From the NCBI GenBank assembly GCA_900290255.1, contig OMOD01000147.1, forward strand, positions 1 through 50,056: a stretch of DNA of 50,056 nt, given 5' to 3'. Every line of letters begins with the position of its first letter. The stretch's first letter is position 1. Both the position numbers and the translations under genes were made by a program. The notes under the pieces are model-generated. The model ran no database searches. It was not told the DNA's origin and saw nothing but the letters and a program-made list of their open reading frames with translations. Source of the DNA: Candidatus Sulfotelmatobacter kueseliae. Its GTDB lineage: Bacteria > Acidobacteriota > Terriglobia > Terriglobales > Acidobacteriaceae. Of the stretch, positions 7,617 to 15,379 are shown piece by piece.

Positions 7617-9062
7617 ATGCATAAGGGAACGGGTGCTGAGTGGTTGGCACATCTTTTTGATGGCAGGGCCTTATCCTCGCTCATCTTAATCTGGCTCATC
7701 TTAATCTCGCTCATCATTCTCGCGGGCGTGCCGGCCCTGATGCACGCTCAGGAACTCGCCAAGGCTCCTGGTGCTCAAGTGTTCTCTCTTACCCCAAGCC
7801 CTGGTTACTTCACCGAACCAGGGGTCGCCGTCAATCCTAAGAATCCGCAGCAGGTCGTCGCTGTTTTTCAAGATAATGCGCACGCTGCTTTTTCGTGGGA
7901 CGCCGGTCATAGCTGGCAAGTGGCAACGGGCGTTGAGCCGCCGAACTACAAGGTCTCCGGTGACGTCTCGGTAGCCTTCGACCAGCAGGGGCACGCTTTT
8001 ATCTGCTACATGGCCTTCGACAAACTGGGCAGCTTCAACTATTGGGCGCACGGCGCATCGCGCAGCGGTCTGTTCGTACGGCGGTCGCTCGACGGCGGGA
8101 AGACCTGGGATGCGAACCACGTCCCGGTCATCGAACATCCCACCGAACCGGGCATTCCGTTTGAGGACAAGCCGTACATTGTCGCGGACAATACGGCGAG
8201 CCGCTATGCCGGGAATCTCTACGTGGGATGGACACGATGGACTTTGGTCGATTCCGAGATCATGCTCTCGCGCTCGACCGACGACGGGATAACGTGGTCG
8301 AAGCCACTCGAAATCGACCGCCATCCTGGTCTGCCCCGGGACGACAACGGCGCAGCAGAAGGATTCGACGGGGCGGTCGCGCCCGATGGCACGTTCTACG
8401 CTGTGTGGAGTCAGGACAACGATCTCTTCCTGACCTCGTCGCGGGATGGAGGAAAGACGTTCTCCCGCGCCCGCGCTATCATCCATACCGCGCCCATCAT
8501 GTTTGCCATCCAAACGCTGGACCGCGCCAATGGCTTCCCGCAAATTGCCATCGATCCGAAGAGCGAGCGAATGTACGTGACCTGGAGCGACTATCGCAAC
8601 GGCGATCTTGACGTCTTCTGCGCGACTTCCTCGAACCAGGGCCGCAGCTGGTCTGCGCCAGTGCGAGTGAACAATGACGCCGTTCACAATGGCGCCGACC
8701 AGTTCTTCCAATGGCTGGCAGTCGATCCCGTAGACGGCTCAGCCAGTGTTCTGTTTTATGACCGGCGCGGGGACCCGCAAGGGCGAAAACAGATCGTAGT
8801 GTTAGCCCGTTCCACCGATGGCGGGAGCAGCTTCATGAACTACGCGTGGACCACCGAGCCGTTCGAAGCGGGTGGCGTTTTTTTCGGAGACTACACCGGA
8901 CTGGCCGCGTTTGACGGCCGGGTTTACGGGGCTTGGACCGAAAAGCCGCCTCCCGCTCCGGACGGCGAAGGCAAGTCCGCGGGAAATCCGCCCAGGCGCG
9001 GCACAGTGGTCAAGGTCGGAGTCGCTGACTTCAAGGCCTCGGCTGGCAGAGGCTCGCCGTGA
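7617..9062 (+). CDS. Exported BNR/sialidase-like beta-propeller protein
   Basis: A 481-residue secreted protein. ATG 7617 follows GGAGGA and gives a signal peptide with a long hydrophobic core (LILIWLILISLIIL) ending near MHAQE; a longer upstream reading would overlap the opposite gene. At least five Asp-box-like BNR motifs are visible: SWDAGHSW, SLDGGKTW, STDDGITW, SSNQGRSW, STDGGSSF. These mark a six-bladed propeller, used by sialidases but also by many non-catalytic or other glycan-binding proteins. I do not see the full sialidase arginine triad with confidence, so substrate is unknown. It overlaps the permease start by four bases (GTGA), so they are co-transcribed. Confidence 0.75.
   Translation: MHKGTGAEWLAHLFDGRALSSLILIWLILISLIILAGVPALMHAQELAKAPGAQVFSLTPSPGYFTEPGVAVNPKNPQQVVAVFQDNAHAAFSWDAGHSWQVATGVEPPNYKVSGDVSVAFDQQGHAFICYMAFDKLGSFNYWAHGASRSGLFVRRSLDGGKTWDANHVPVIEHPTEPGIPFEDKPYIVADNTASRYAGNLYVGWTRWTLVDSEIMLSRSTDDGITWSKPLEIDRHPGLPRDDNGAAEGFDGAVAPDGTFYAVWSQDNDLFLTSSRDGGKTFSRARAIIHTAPIMFAIQTLDRANGFPQIAIDPKSERMYVTWSDYRNGDLDVFCATSSNQGRSWSAPVRVNNDAVHNGADQFFQWLAVDPVDGSASVLFYDRRGDPQGRKQIVVLARSTDGGSSFMNYAWTTEPFEAGGVFFGDYTGLAAFDGRVYGAWTEKPPPAPDGEGKSAGNPPRRGTVVKVGVADFKASAGRGSP
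7679..7723 (+). repeat. 15-bp tandem repeat inside a signal peptide
   Basis: Three 15-base units begin GCTCATC; the first two differ only at the last base and the third is diverged. The unit is five codons, so it encodes LILIW-LILIS-LIILA, the hydrophobic core of the signal peptide of the BNR protein. Confidence 0.7.
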
Positions 9063-10588
9063 CGCAGCCCTCACGAGAGTCACCCAGTCCGGAGTTTGCC
9101 CGCGGCCTGAACCTCTTCGACTCAACCATGGTCGTGGTCGGGGCCATGATCGGCTCCGGCATCTTCATTGTTCCCGCGGAGATGGCCCGCCATGTGGGAA
9201 GCGCTGGCTGGCTTTTGGTGGCTTGGGGCGTAGCCGGCGTGCTGACCATTGCGGGTGCTCTCTGTTACGGAGAACTCTCCGCCATGATGCCTCACGCGGG
9301 TGGCATGTATATCTACCTGCGGGAAGCGTATTCTCCACTGTGGGGATTCCTCTACGGCTGGACGTTATTCTCGGTCATTGAAACCGGAACGATTGCCGCC
9401 GTAGCGGTCGCTTTCGCGCGCTTTTCTGGCGTGCTTTGGCCGCTCGTCTCTGAAGAGCGATACCTGATCCCGCCGCTTCGCCTTTCGACGCATTACGCCG
9501 TGTCCCTTTCCACGGCACAATTGCTCGCCATCGGCGTCATCGCTCTGCTGACCTTCGGCAACACGCTGGGCCTTCGCTATGGAAAGGCCATCCAGAACGT
9601 TTTCACCGTCGCCAAGACGGGCGCCTTGGGAAGTCTGATTGTGCTGGGGATTTTCTACGGGCGCAACTCTGCGGCAGTCTCCGCGAATTTCAGCAGCCCC
9701 TGGCACCCTCACGCGGTTGATTCGCTGGGAAGCGGGCTGGACGCCACAACCGCTTTTGGCTTGTTCGTAGCCATCTGCCTGAGCCAGACCGGGTCGTTGT
9801 TCTCCGCCGATTCGTGGCACAACATCGCCTTCGCCGCAGCCGAAGTGAGAAAAGCGGAACGCAACGTTACGCGCGCCATGGTTATGGGCGCAACCATCGT
9901 GATCGCGCTCTATGTCCTGGCCAATGTGGCCTATATGGTCACGCTGCCGCTGGAGGCCATCCAGCACGCTCCCGCAGATCGCGTGGGAACCGCTACTCTC
10001 GAAGCCATGTTTCCCCGCGCGGGATCGAGCGTGATGGCCGCCGCTATCATGATCTCGACTTTCGGCACGATCAACGCTCTAACCCTCACCGGTGCCCGCG
10101 TCTACTACGCGATGGCTCGGCAGAAACTCTTCTTTCCGTTTGCCGGCAGACTTAACGCCGCCAGCGTGCCGGCTTCCTCCTTGAAGCTGCAGGGGCTATG
10201 GGCAGCGCTCCTGGTGCTGCCCCGTATCTATGTGCCCGCCAGCCATTCCTGGGGAAACCTCTACAGCAACCTGCTCGAATACGTCATCTCCTCTGCCTTG
10301 ATCTTCTACGTGCTCACCGTCGCCGGGGTGTTCCGCCTTCGTGTCTTGCGACCGGACGCGCCACGGCCTTATCGCACTCTGGGATATCCTTTCGTTCCCG
10401 CGTTTTACATTCTTGCGGCAACGGTCATTCTCATTGTCCTATTTGTCTATCGTCCCTCGACCACCTGGCCGGGGTTGTTGATTGTGCTCCTCGGGATACC
10501 TGTCTACAAACTGATCGGCTGGACGCAGCGCCTTCAGGCCGCGCCGCCTCCGCCACCTCAAAAAGCAGGGTTTCAGAAGCCGGAATGA
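9059..10588 (+). CDS. APC-family amino acid permease
   Basis: A 509-residue integral membrane protein with about 12 hydrophobic helices. The first helix carries VVVGAMIGSGIFIVP, the GSGIF substrate/backbone motif of the amino acid-polyamine-organocation family. Start is GTG 9059, overlapping the previous stop (GTGA). The C-terminus ends in a proline run (APPPPPQK). Its place between an exported propeller protein and an exported X-Pro-type peptidase, in a locus with hydroxyproline enzymes, makes hydroxyproline or proline a plausible substrate; specificity cannot be read from the sequence. Confidence 0.88.
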   Translation: MTQPSRESPSPEFARGLNLFDSTMVVVGAMIGSGIFIVPAEMARHVGSAGWLLVAWGVAGVLTIAGALCYGELSAMMPHAGGMYIYLREAYSPLWGFLYGWTLFSVIETGTIAAVAVAFARFSGVLWPLVSEERYLIPPLRLSTHYAVSLSTAQLLAIGVIALLTFGNTLGLRYGKAIQNVFTVAKTGALGSLIVLGIFYGRNSAAVSANFSSPWHPHAVDSLGSGLDATTAFGLFVAICLSQTGSLFSADSWHNIAFAAAEVRKAERNVTRAMVMGATIVIALYVLANVAYMVTLPLEAIQHAPADRVGTATLEAMFPRAGSSVMAAAIMISTFGTINALTLTGARVYYAMARQKLFFPFAGRLNAASVPASSLKLQGLWAALLVLPRIYVPASHSWGNLYSNLLEYVISSALIFYVLTVAGVFRLRVLRPDAPRPYRTLGYPFVPAFYILAATVILIVLFVYRPSTTWPGLLIVLLGIPVYKLIGWTQRLQAAPPPPPQKAGFQKPE

Positions 10589-10618
10589 TCGATGTTCCAA
10601 CTTATCGGAGGATTGGGC

Positions 10619-12958
10619 ATGCACATAATTGAATGCGCCAGAATCAGAAAATCTCGGGGACTGCGGCTGCGAATCTTCTCTTGGCTGGCGGTTGTGGGCT
10701 TCGCTCCGGCGGTCGCCTACGCCCAGTCCCCCGCTCTGGTTGACCTTTTGCATCGGGAGTTCGTTACCAAAGACTTTGCGGTGAAGTCGTTTGGGCCGGC
10801 ACGCTGGCTGAACGGAGGAACCTCTTATACGACTCTGGAGCCCTCCGCCAAGGCAGAAGGTGCGCGTGACATCGTGCGCTACGACACTGCGACGGCGGCG
10901 CGCGAGGTTCTGGTTGCGGCATCGCAGCTCACACCGCCCGGAAGTGATAAGCCGCTGGCCATCGAAGGCTATGACTGGTCGGCGGACATGAAGCGCGTTT
11001 TGATCTTCACCAACTCACGACGTGTCTGGCGCGAGAACACGCGCGGCGACTACTGGGTCCTCGACCGAAAGTCAGGAACACTGCGCAAGTTGGGAGCGGG
11101 CGGACCTCTGTCTTCTCTTATGTTCGCCAAATTCTCTCCCGACGGTTCGAACGTCGCCTATGTGCGTTTCAACAACATTTTTGTTGAGGATATCGAAAGC
11201 GGAGTGGCGACGCGCCTCACAAACGACGGGTCGGAGAAGATCGTGAACGGCACCTCCGACTGGGTTTACGAGGAAGAGTTTTCCGTTCGCGACGGCTTTC
11301 GTTGGAGTCCCGACGGCCAGCGTATTGCCTACTGGCAGTTTGATACCAGCAACGTCAAGAACTTTGCCCTGGCCTATGACACGGGACCGCCCAGCAGAAT
11401 CGAGACCGGCATCCCCTATCCGCAACTCGGCGTGTATCCCACGGTCCGTCAGATCCCCTACCCGCTGCCTGGAACTCAGAATTCTTCGGTTCGTGTCGGT
11501 GTCGTGCCTGCCATCGGTGGGGAAACACGATGGATGCAAGTTCCTGGCTATCCGAATGACAACTATATTGCGCGCATGGAATGGGCCGGCGATTCCGGCA
11601 CGCTGGTTCTCGAGCATCTGAATCGTCTGCAGAATACGAACGATGTCTTACTCGCCGACGTGAAGACAGGTGTGGTGCATGCCGTCTACCAGGATCGGGA
11701 CGCGGCATGGGTGGACGTAGTGGATGATCTGAAATGGGTCCATGGCGGAGCGGATTTCGTTTGGCTCTGCGAACAAGACGGCTGGCGGCATGTTTACTTG
11801 ATCTCGCGGGACGGCAAGCAAGTGCGGCCGGTAACGCCCGGTGCTTTCGACGTCATCTCGGTTGTGGGAATCGATCCGGCGGAAGAGTGGCTGTACTACC
11901 TGGCATCTCCCGAGAACGCTACCCAACGATACCTCTACCGCACCCGAATTGACGGAAAGGGCAAGCCCGAAAGGCTATCGCCGGCGAACCAGCCGGGCAC
12001 GCACTCCTATGAAGTTTCGCCGGACTTACGCTGGGCGATCCACACGTACTCCAGTTTCGATACGCCGCCCGTGACCGATCTGGTGCGGCTTCCCGACCAT
12101 GCAACCCAGCGGATTCTGGAGGACAACGCAAAGCTCGGTTCGAACCTCAAAGAGCTGGTTGCCGCTCCAACCGAGTTTCTGCATGTGGATATTGGCGAGG
12201 GCGTGGTCCTGGACGGCTGGCTCATGAAGCCGCCGAACTTCGACCCTGCTAAGAAGTACCCGATTCTGGTCTACGTGTATGGCGAACCGGCGGCGCAAAC
12301 CGTGGTTGATCGATGGGACGGGTGGAACGGTGTTTTTCATCGCGCCCTGGCACGAGAAGGTTATCTGATCGTCAGCTTCGACAATCGTGGGACGCCAGCG
12401 CCAAAGGGACGCGCCTGGCGCAAGGTGGTGTACGGCAGCGTTGGAGTGCTGTCCTCCAAAGAGCAGGCCCTGGCTCTGGAGGCCCTGGAGCGGACGCATC
12501 CGTACATTGATACGACCCGGATTGCGGTCTGGGGCCGTAGCGGCGGCGCTTCCAATACGCTGAACGTCATGTTTCGCCATCCCGAAATCTACAAGGTTGG
12601 TATGGCCGTGTCTCCCGTGCCGGAGCAGCGTTTGTACGACAGCATCTATCAGGAACGCTATATGGGACTGCCGCAGGACAACGCCGAAGGCTACAAGGCG
12701 GGATCTTCCATCAACTTTGCCGAAGGACTTCAGGGCAAGTTATTACTGGTGCATGGCTCCGGCGATGACAACGTGCATTACCAAGGCGCGGAGTTGCTGG
12801 TTAACCGGCTGATCGAACTGGGCAAACCGTTTGATTTCATGACTTACCCGGGACGCACCCACGCCATCGCCGAAGGCCAGGGAACGGCGTACCACCTCTA
12901 TTCTCTGCTCGGGCGCTATCTGGAAGAGCACGTTCCTCCTGGGCCAGCGGAACGGTAG
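10619..12958 (+). CDS. Exported S9 peptidase, dipeptidyl peptidase IV type
   Basis: A 779-residue protein. ATG 10619 is preceded by CGGAGGA at a good distance and starts a signal peptide ending near AYAQS; ATG 10592 upstream lacks such a site. The N-terminal part (about 40-510) is the DPP-IV beta-propeller and the C-terminal part an alpha/beta hydrolase. The catalytic triad is visible: Ser641 in GRSGG, Asp716 in GSGDDN, His748 in GRTHA. Known members remove X-Pro (or X-Ala) dipeptides, which suits proline/hydroxyproline-rich peptides. It follows the permease by 30 bases. A second S9 enzyme is encoded at 20135. Exact specificity is not established. Confidence 0.9.
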   Translation: MHIIECARIRKSRGLRLRIFSWLAVVGFAPAVAYAQSPALVDLLHREFVTKDFAVKSFGPARWLNGGTSYTTLEPSAKAEGARDIVRYDTATAAREVLVAASQLTPPGSDKPLAIEGYDWSADMKRVLIFTNSRRVWRENTRGDYWVLDRKSGTLRKLGAGGPLSSLMFAKFSPDGSNVAYVRFNNIFVEDIESGVATRLTNDGSEKIVNGTSDWVYEEEFSVRDGFRWSPDGQRIAYWQFDTSNVKNFALAYDTGPPSRIETGIPYPQLGVYPTVRQIPYPLPGTQNSSVRVGVVPAIGGETRWMQVPGYPNDNYIARMEWAGDSGTLVLEHLNRLQNTNDVLLADVKTGVVHAVYQDRDAAWVDVVDDLKWVHGGADFVWLCEQDGWRHVYLISRDGKQVRPVTPGAFDVISVVGIDPAEEWLYYLASPENATQRYLYRTRIDGKGKPERLSPANQPGTHSYEVSPDLRWAIHTYSSFDTPPVTDLVRLPDHATQRILEDNAKLGSNLKELVAAPTEFLHVDIGEGVVLDGWLMKPPNFDPAKKYPILVYVYGEPAAQTVVDRWDGWNGVFHRALAREGYLIVSFDNRGTPAPKGRAWRKVVYGSVGVLSSKEQALALEALERTHPYIDTTRIAVWGRSGGASNTLNVMFRHPEIYKVGMAVSPVPEQRLYDSIYQERYMGLPQDNAEGYKAGSSINFAEGLQGKLLLVHGSGDDNVHYQGAELLVNRLIELGKPFDFMTYPGRTHAIAEGQGTAYHLYSLLGRYLEEHVPPGPAER

Positions 12959-12969
12959 CACGTCTTTTT

Positions 12970-12982
12970 GCATACAATATGC
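12970..12982 (+). promoter_or_regulatory. Operator-like element before the GntR gene
   Basis: GCATACAATATGC differs from the inverted pair at 1093/1204 by one base and contains TTGCATACAA, a near-perfect palindrome. It lies 62 bases before the GntR start, where autoregulation is expected. Confidence 0.65.
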
Positions 12983-13043
12983 GTTATAGTAAAGTGTTGC
13001 CAAGGGGAGGAACGGGCGAGTTCTCCGGGAAGAATCCACTCGA

Positions 13044-13772
13044 ATGCGTCTAGAAACTGCACCGGATTCAGCCATTCCGCGCCAATCGCTTACCTCGGCC
13101 GTAGCCGATAAGCTTCGCGATCAGATCATCCGTGGCGAAATCCCCGAGGGTGCTCAACTGCGCCAGGACGCGATTGCCAGCCAGTATCACGTGAGCCGCA
13201 TCCCAGTTCGCGAAGCCCTCCGGCAACTGGACGCCGAGGGTCTGATCGCCATCGTCCCGAACCGCGGTGCTGTCGTGCCAGCTCTTTCTCCTGACGATAT
13301 TGGAGAGCTCTTCTCGATTCGGGCCCTGCTCGAACCGGAGGTCTTGAAGCTTTCGATTCCTCACCTCACAGAAGATGACTTTTCCGAAGCCGAAGCCGTG
13401 TTGCGCAAGTATGTCAGCGAACTCCGGCGGGATGATCACGTCTCTTCGTGGGGAAGATTGAACTGGCAGTTCCATTCCATTCTGTATAGCCGCGCACATC
13501 AGCCGCGATTCATGGCCATCATCAGGAATGTCAATAACAGCGGCGAACGCTACACGCGCTTGCAGTTATATCTCACGCATGGCATGAAGCGGGCAAACGA
13601 AGAGCATCACCAGATGCTGGAATTATGTCGCCAGCGCGACGTGAGCGGGGCCTGCAAACTCCTGCGCCTCCACATCCTGAACGCTGGTGAATCCTTGAAG
13701 CAAGCGGTCGAGCAAAAGCGAACTGCGGCCCAGGCCGATTCGGGCGACGACAATCGACAGTTGGAGTCTTGA
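13044..13772 (+). CDS. GntR-family regulator, FCD (FadR/VanR-like) type
   Basis: A 242-residue regulator. Residues about 10-75 form the winged helix (LTSAVADKLRDQIIRGEI, then YHVSRIPVREALRQLDAEGL), the standard GntR signature. Residues about 85-225 are the all-helical FCD ligand domain. FCD members bind organic or amino acids and usually repress adjacent catabolic genes, often at TTGTATAC-like palindromes. Such an element lies in its own promoter and at four or five other promoters of this window, so it is the likely master regulator of the hydroxyproline/arabinoside genes. Its stop is seven bases from the converging GH51 gene. The ligand is unknown; hydroxyproline, a pyrroline carboxylate or an arabinose derivative are candidates. 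Confidence 0.9.
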   Translation: MRLETAPDSAIPRQSLTSAVADKLRDQIIRGEIPEGAQLRQDAIASQYHVSRIPVREALRQLDAEGLIAIVPNRGAVVPALSPDDIGELFSIRALLEPEVLKLSIPHLTEDDFSEAEAVLRKYVSELRRDDHVSSWGRLNWQFHSILYSRAHQPRFMAIIRNVNNSGERYTRLQLYLTHGMKRANEEHHQMLELCRQRDVSGACKLLRLHILNAGESLKQAVEQKRTAAQADSGDDNRQLES

Positions 13773-13779
13773 CTTCGCC

Positions 13780-15339
13780 TTAACCAATCGGCAGCACAGC
13801 GGTCGCCACCGACAAGCGCGGCAAATCAAGATGAACCTGGGACCCATCCACCCGAAGTGTCAGCGGCTTAGGGACGATGCGATCAGGGTGATCAAACGTA
13901 TTGCACGCATTCCACTCGGCATCGTGCAATATCTGCGCCGTGCCTGGGCTCGGGTTCACTCCTTTCAGCGTGCACTCGACTTGCAGGTCAACGTCGTGGC
14001 GCGGATTGACCAACGTCACCACCAGTTCCTTATCGCTCTTCGAAGCGGAGACGGAAAGCCCTGAGGGCGACGAATCGCCGGATTCGACGCGAACCGTAGT
14101 CTTCGTTCGATGCGGCTTGAACAGTGAGAAGGCGTGGTAGGTCGTGGTTCGAACGCAATGCTCGCCCTCGGGACCATCCGTCAGCAGAAGGGACTGCAGC
14201 ACATTAACCATCTGCGCAATGTTGCACATGTATAGCTTGTCGGCCTGTCGGTTGAAGATGTTCAGCCCCAGTCCGGCAGCAATGGCGCTGCGCATGGTGC
14301 TCTGCTGCCAGAGTTTCCCGTAGCGCCTTTCGTCTGCTTCCGGGATGTCGTCCCACACGCCCCACTCGTCGAGGATGAGGCCAATCTCCTTACCTTTCTG
14401 GTAGCTGTCGAGGACGGCGCGCTGCTGAACGATCGCCTCCTCCACCTTCAGATAGGATGCGAATTGTTCGCTCATATGGTCGGCTGTGAAGGTGGTGGAA
14501 CGATCGGCGCCGCCCGAATAGTAGTGCATGGATACACCCTGCGGCCGTTCCCAGCCGAGCCCGTCCATCAGTCCGCGCGACCAGCGGGAATCGTTGCCGG
14601 AGGGTCCGCTGGCGACCAGGAACAGGTCCGTTCCTCCGAAATTGCGGCAATAAACTGCGAAATCGCGGTACAGACGCGCATATTCTTCCGGCCGCATATT
14701 TCCGCCGCATCCCCAGCTCTCGTTGCCCACGCCCCAGTAGCGGACGCGGAACGGCTCAGCAGAACCGTTGGCGGCGCGTTCGTCGGACAGCGTGCTGCCG
14801 GAAGGATAGTTGCAGTATTCGATCCAGTCGCGCAGTTCGTGGGGCGTGCTGCTGCCGACATTGCCGGCAAAATACGGCTCTGCGTTCAGCAGGCGACACA
14901 AGCCGATGAACTCGTGCGTTCCAAAGCTGTTGTCCTCGACGTATTCTCCCCAATGAATGTTCACGCGCTTGGGCCGCTTGGCAGCAGGGCCGATGCCGTC
15001 ACGCCAGTGATAGTCGTCGGCAAAACAGCCACCGGGCCAGCGCAAGACCGGCACCCCCAGTTCCTGCAGATACTCCACTGCTTGCTTGCGATATCCGTTG
15101 AGGTTCGGAATGTGCGAATCCTTTCCCACCCACAACCCGCCATAGACACAAGAACCGAGATGCTCGATGAAGTGCCCGTGGAATTCAGGGCGCACGGTTC
15201 CGATTTCTGAATCGGTGCGAATCACAATGCGCTGGGTTCCGGAAGGCGCAGCTGCGAACAGGCGCCGTGGGACGAAGGCGGAGGCGGCCAGCGCGGCAGT
15301 GGTGGTAACAAATTGTCGTCTCGATAGTGGAGAGATCAT
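13780..15339 (-). CDS. GH51 alpha-L-arabinofuranosidase, Tat-exported
   Basis: A 519-residue protein with a twin-arginine signal (SRRQFVTTTAALAASAF). The catalytic barrel shows the GH51 pattern FHGHFIEHLG and RWPGGCFADDYHW, the acid/base Glu207 in GVGNESWG and the nucleophile Glu325 in LILDEWG. A C-terminal beta-sandwich follows. Known GH51 enzymes cut terminal alpha-L-arabinofuranose from arabinans, arabinoxylans and glycoproteins. It is the last gene of a minus-strand run starting at the TonB receptor, 40 bases after the BNR lipoprotein. In the proposed extensin pathway it could remove the alpha-linked terminal arabinose of Hyp-Ara4 chains. Confidence 0.9.
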   Translation of the reverse strand: MISPLSRRQFVTTTAALAASAFVPRRLFAAAPSGTQRIVIRTDSEIGTVRPEFHGHFIEHLGSCVYGGLWVGKDSHIPNLNGYRKQAVEYLQELGVPVLRWPGGCFADDYHWRDGIGPAAKRPKRVNIHWGEYVEDNSFGTHEFIGLCRLLNAEPYFAGNVGSSTPHELRDWIEYCNYPSGSTLSDERAANGSAEPFRVRYWGVGNESWGCGGNMRPEEYARLYRDFAVYCRNFGGTDLFLVASGPSGNDSRWSRGLMDGLGWERPQGVSMHYYSGGADRSTTFTADHMSEQFASYLKVEEAIVQQRAVLDSYQKGKEIGLILDEWGVWDDIPEADERRYGKLWQQSTMRSAIAAGLGLNIFNRQADKLYMCNIAQMVNVLQSLLLTDGPEGEHCVRTTTYHAFSLFKPHRTKTTVRVESGDSSPSGLSVSASKSDKELVVTLVNPRHDVDLQVECTLKGVNPSPGTAQILHDAEWNACNTFDHPDRIVPKPLTLRVDGSQVHLDLPRLSVATAVLPIG

Positions 15340-15379
15340 TTTCGGTCCGCCTTTAGGTGCGCGGTTACGTGGAGTTTTA

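Noticed and set aside
7701..8711. A 336-codon minus-strand frame through the BNR gene
   Set aside because: The BNR motifs on the plus strand are clear; the antisense frame has none.
7617..9062. True sialidase assignment for the BNR protein
   Set aside because: Asp boxes alone do not show sialidase activity, the catalytic arginine triad was not identified and no sialic acid genes are nearby.
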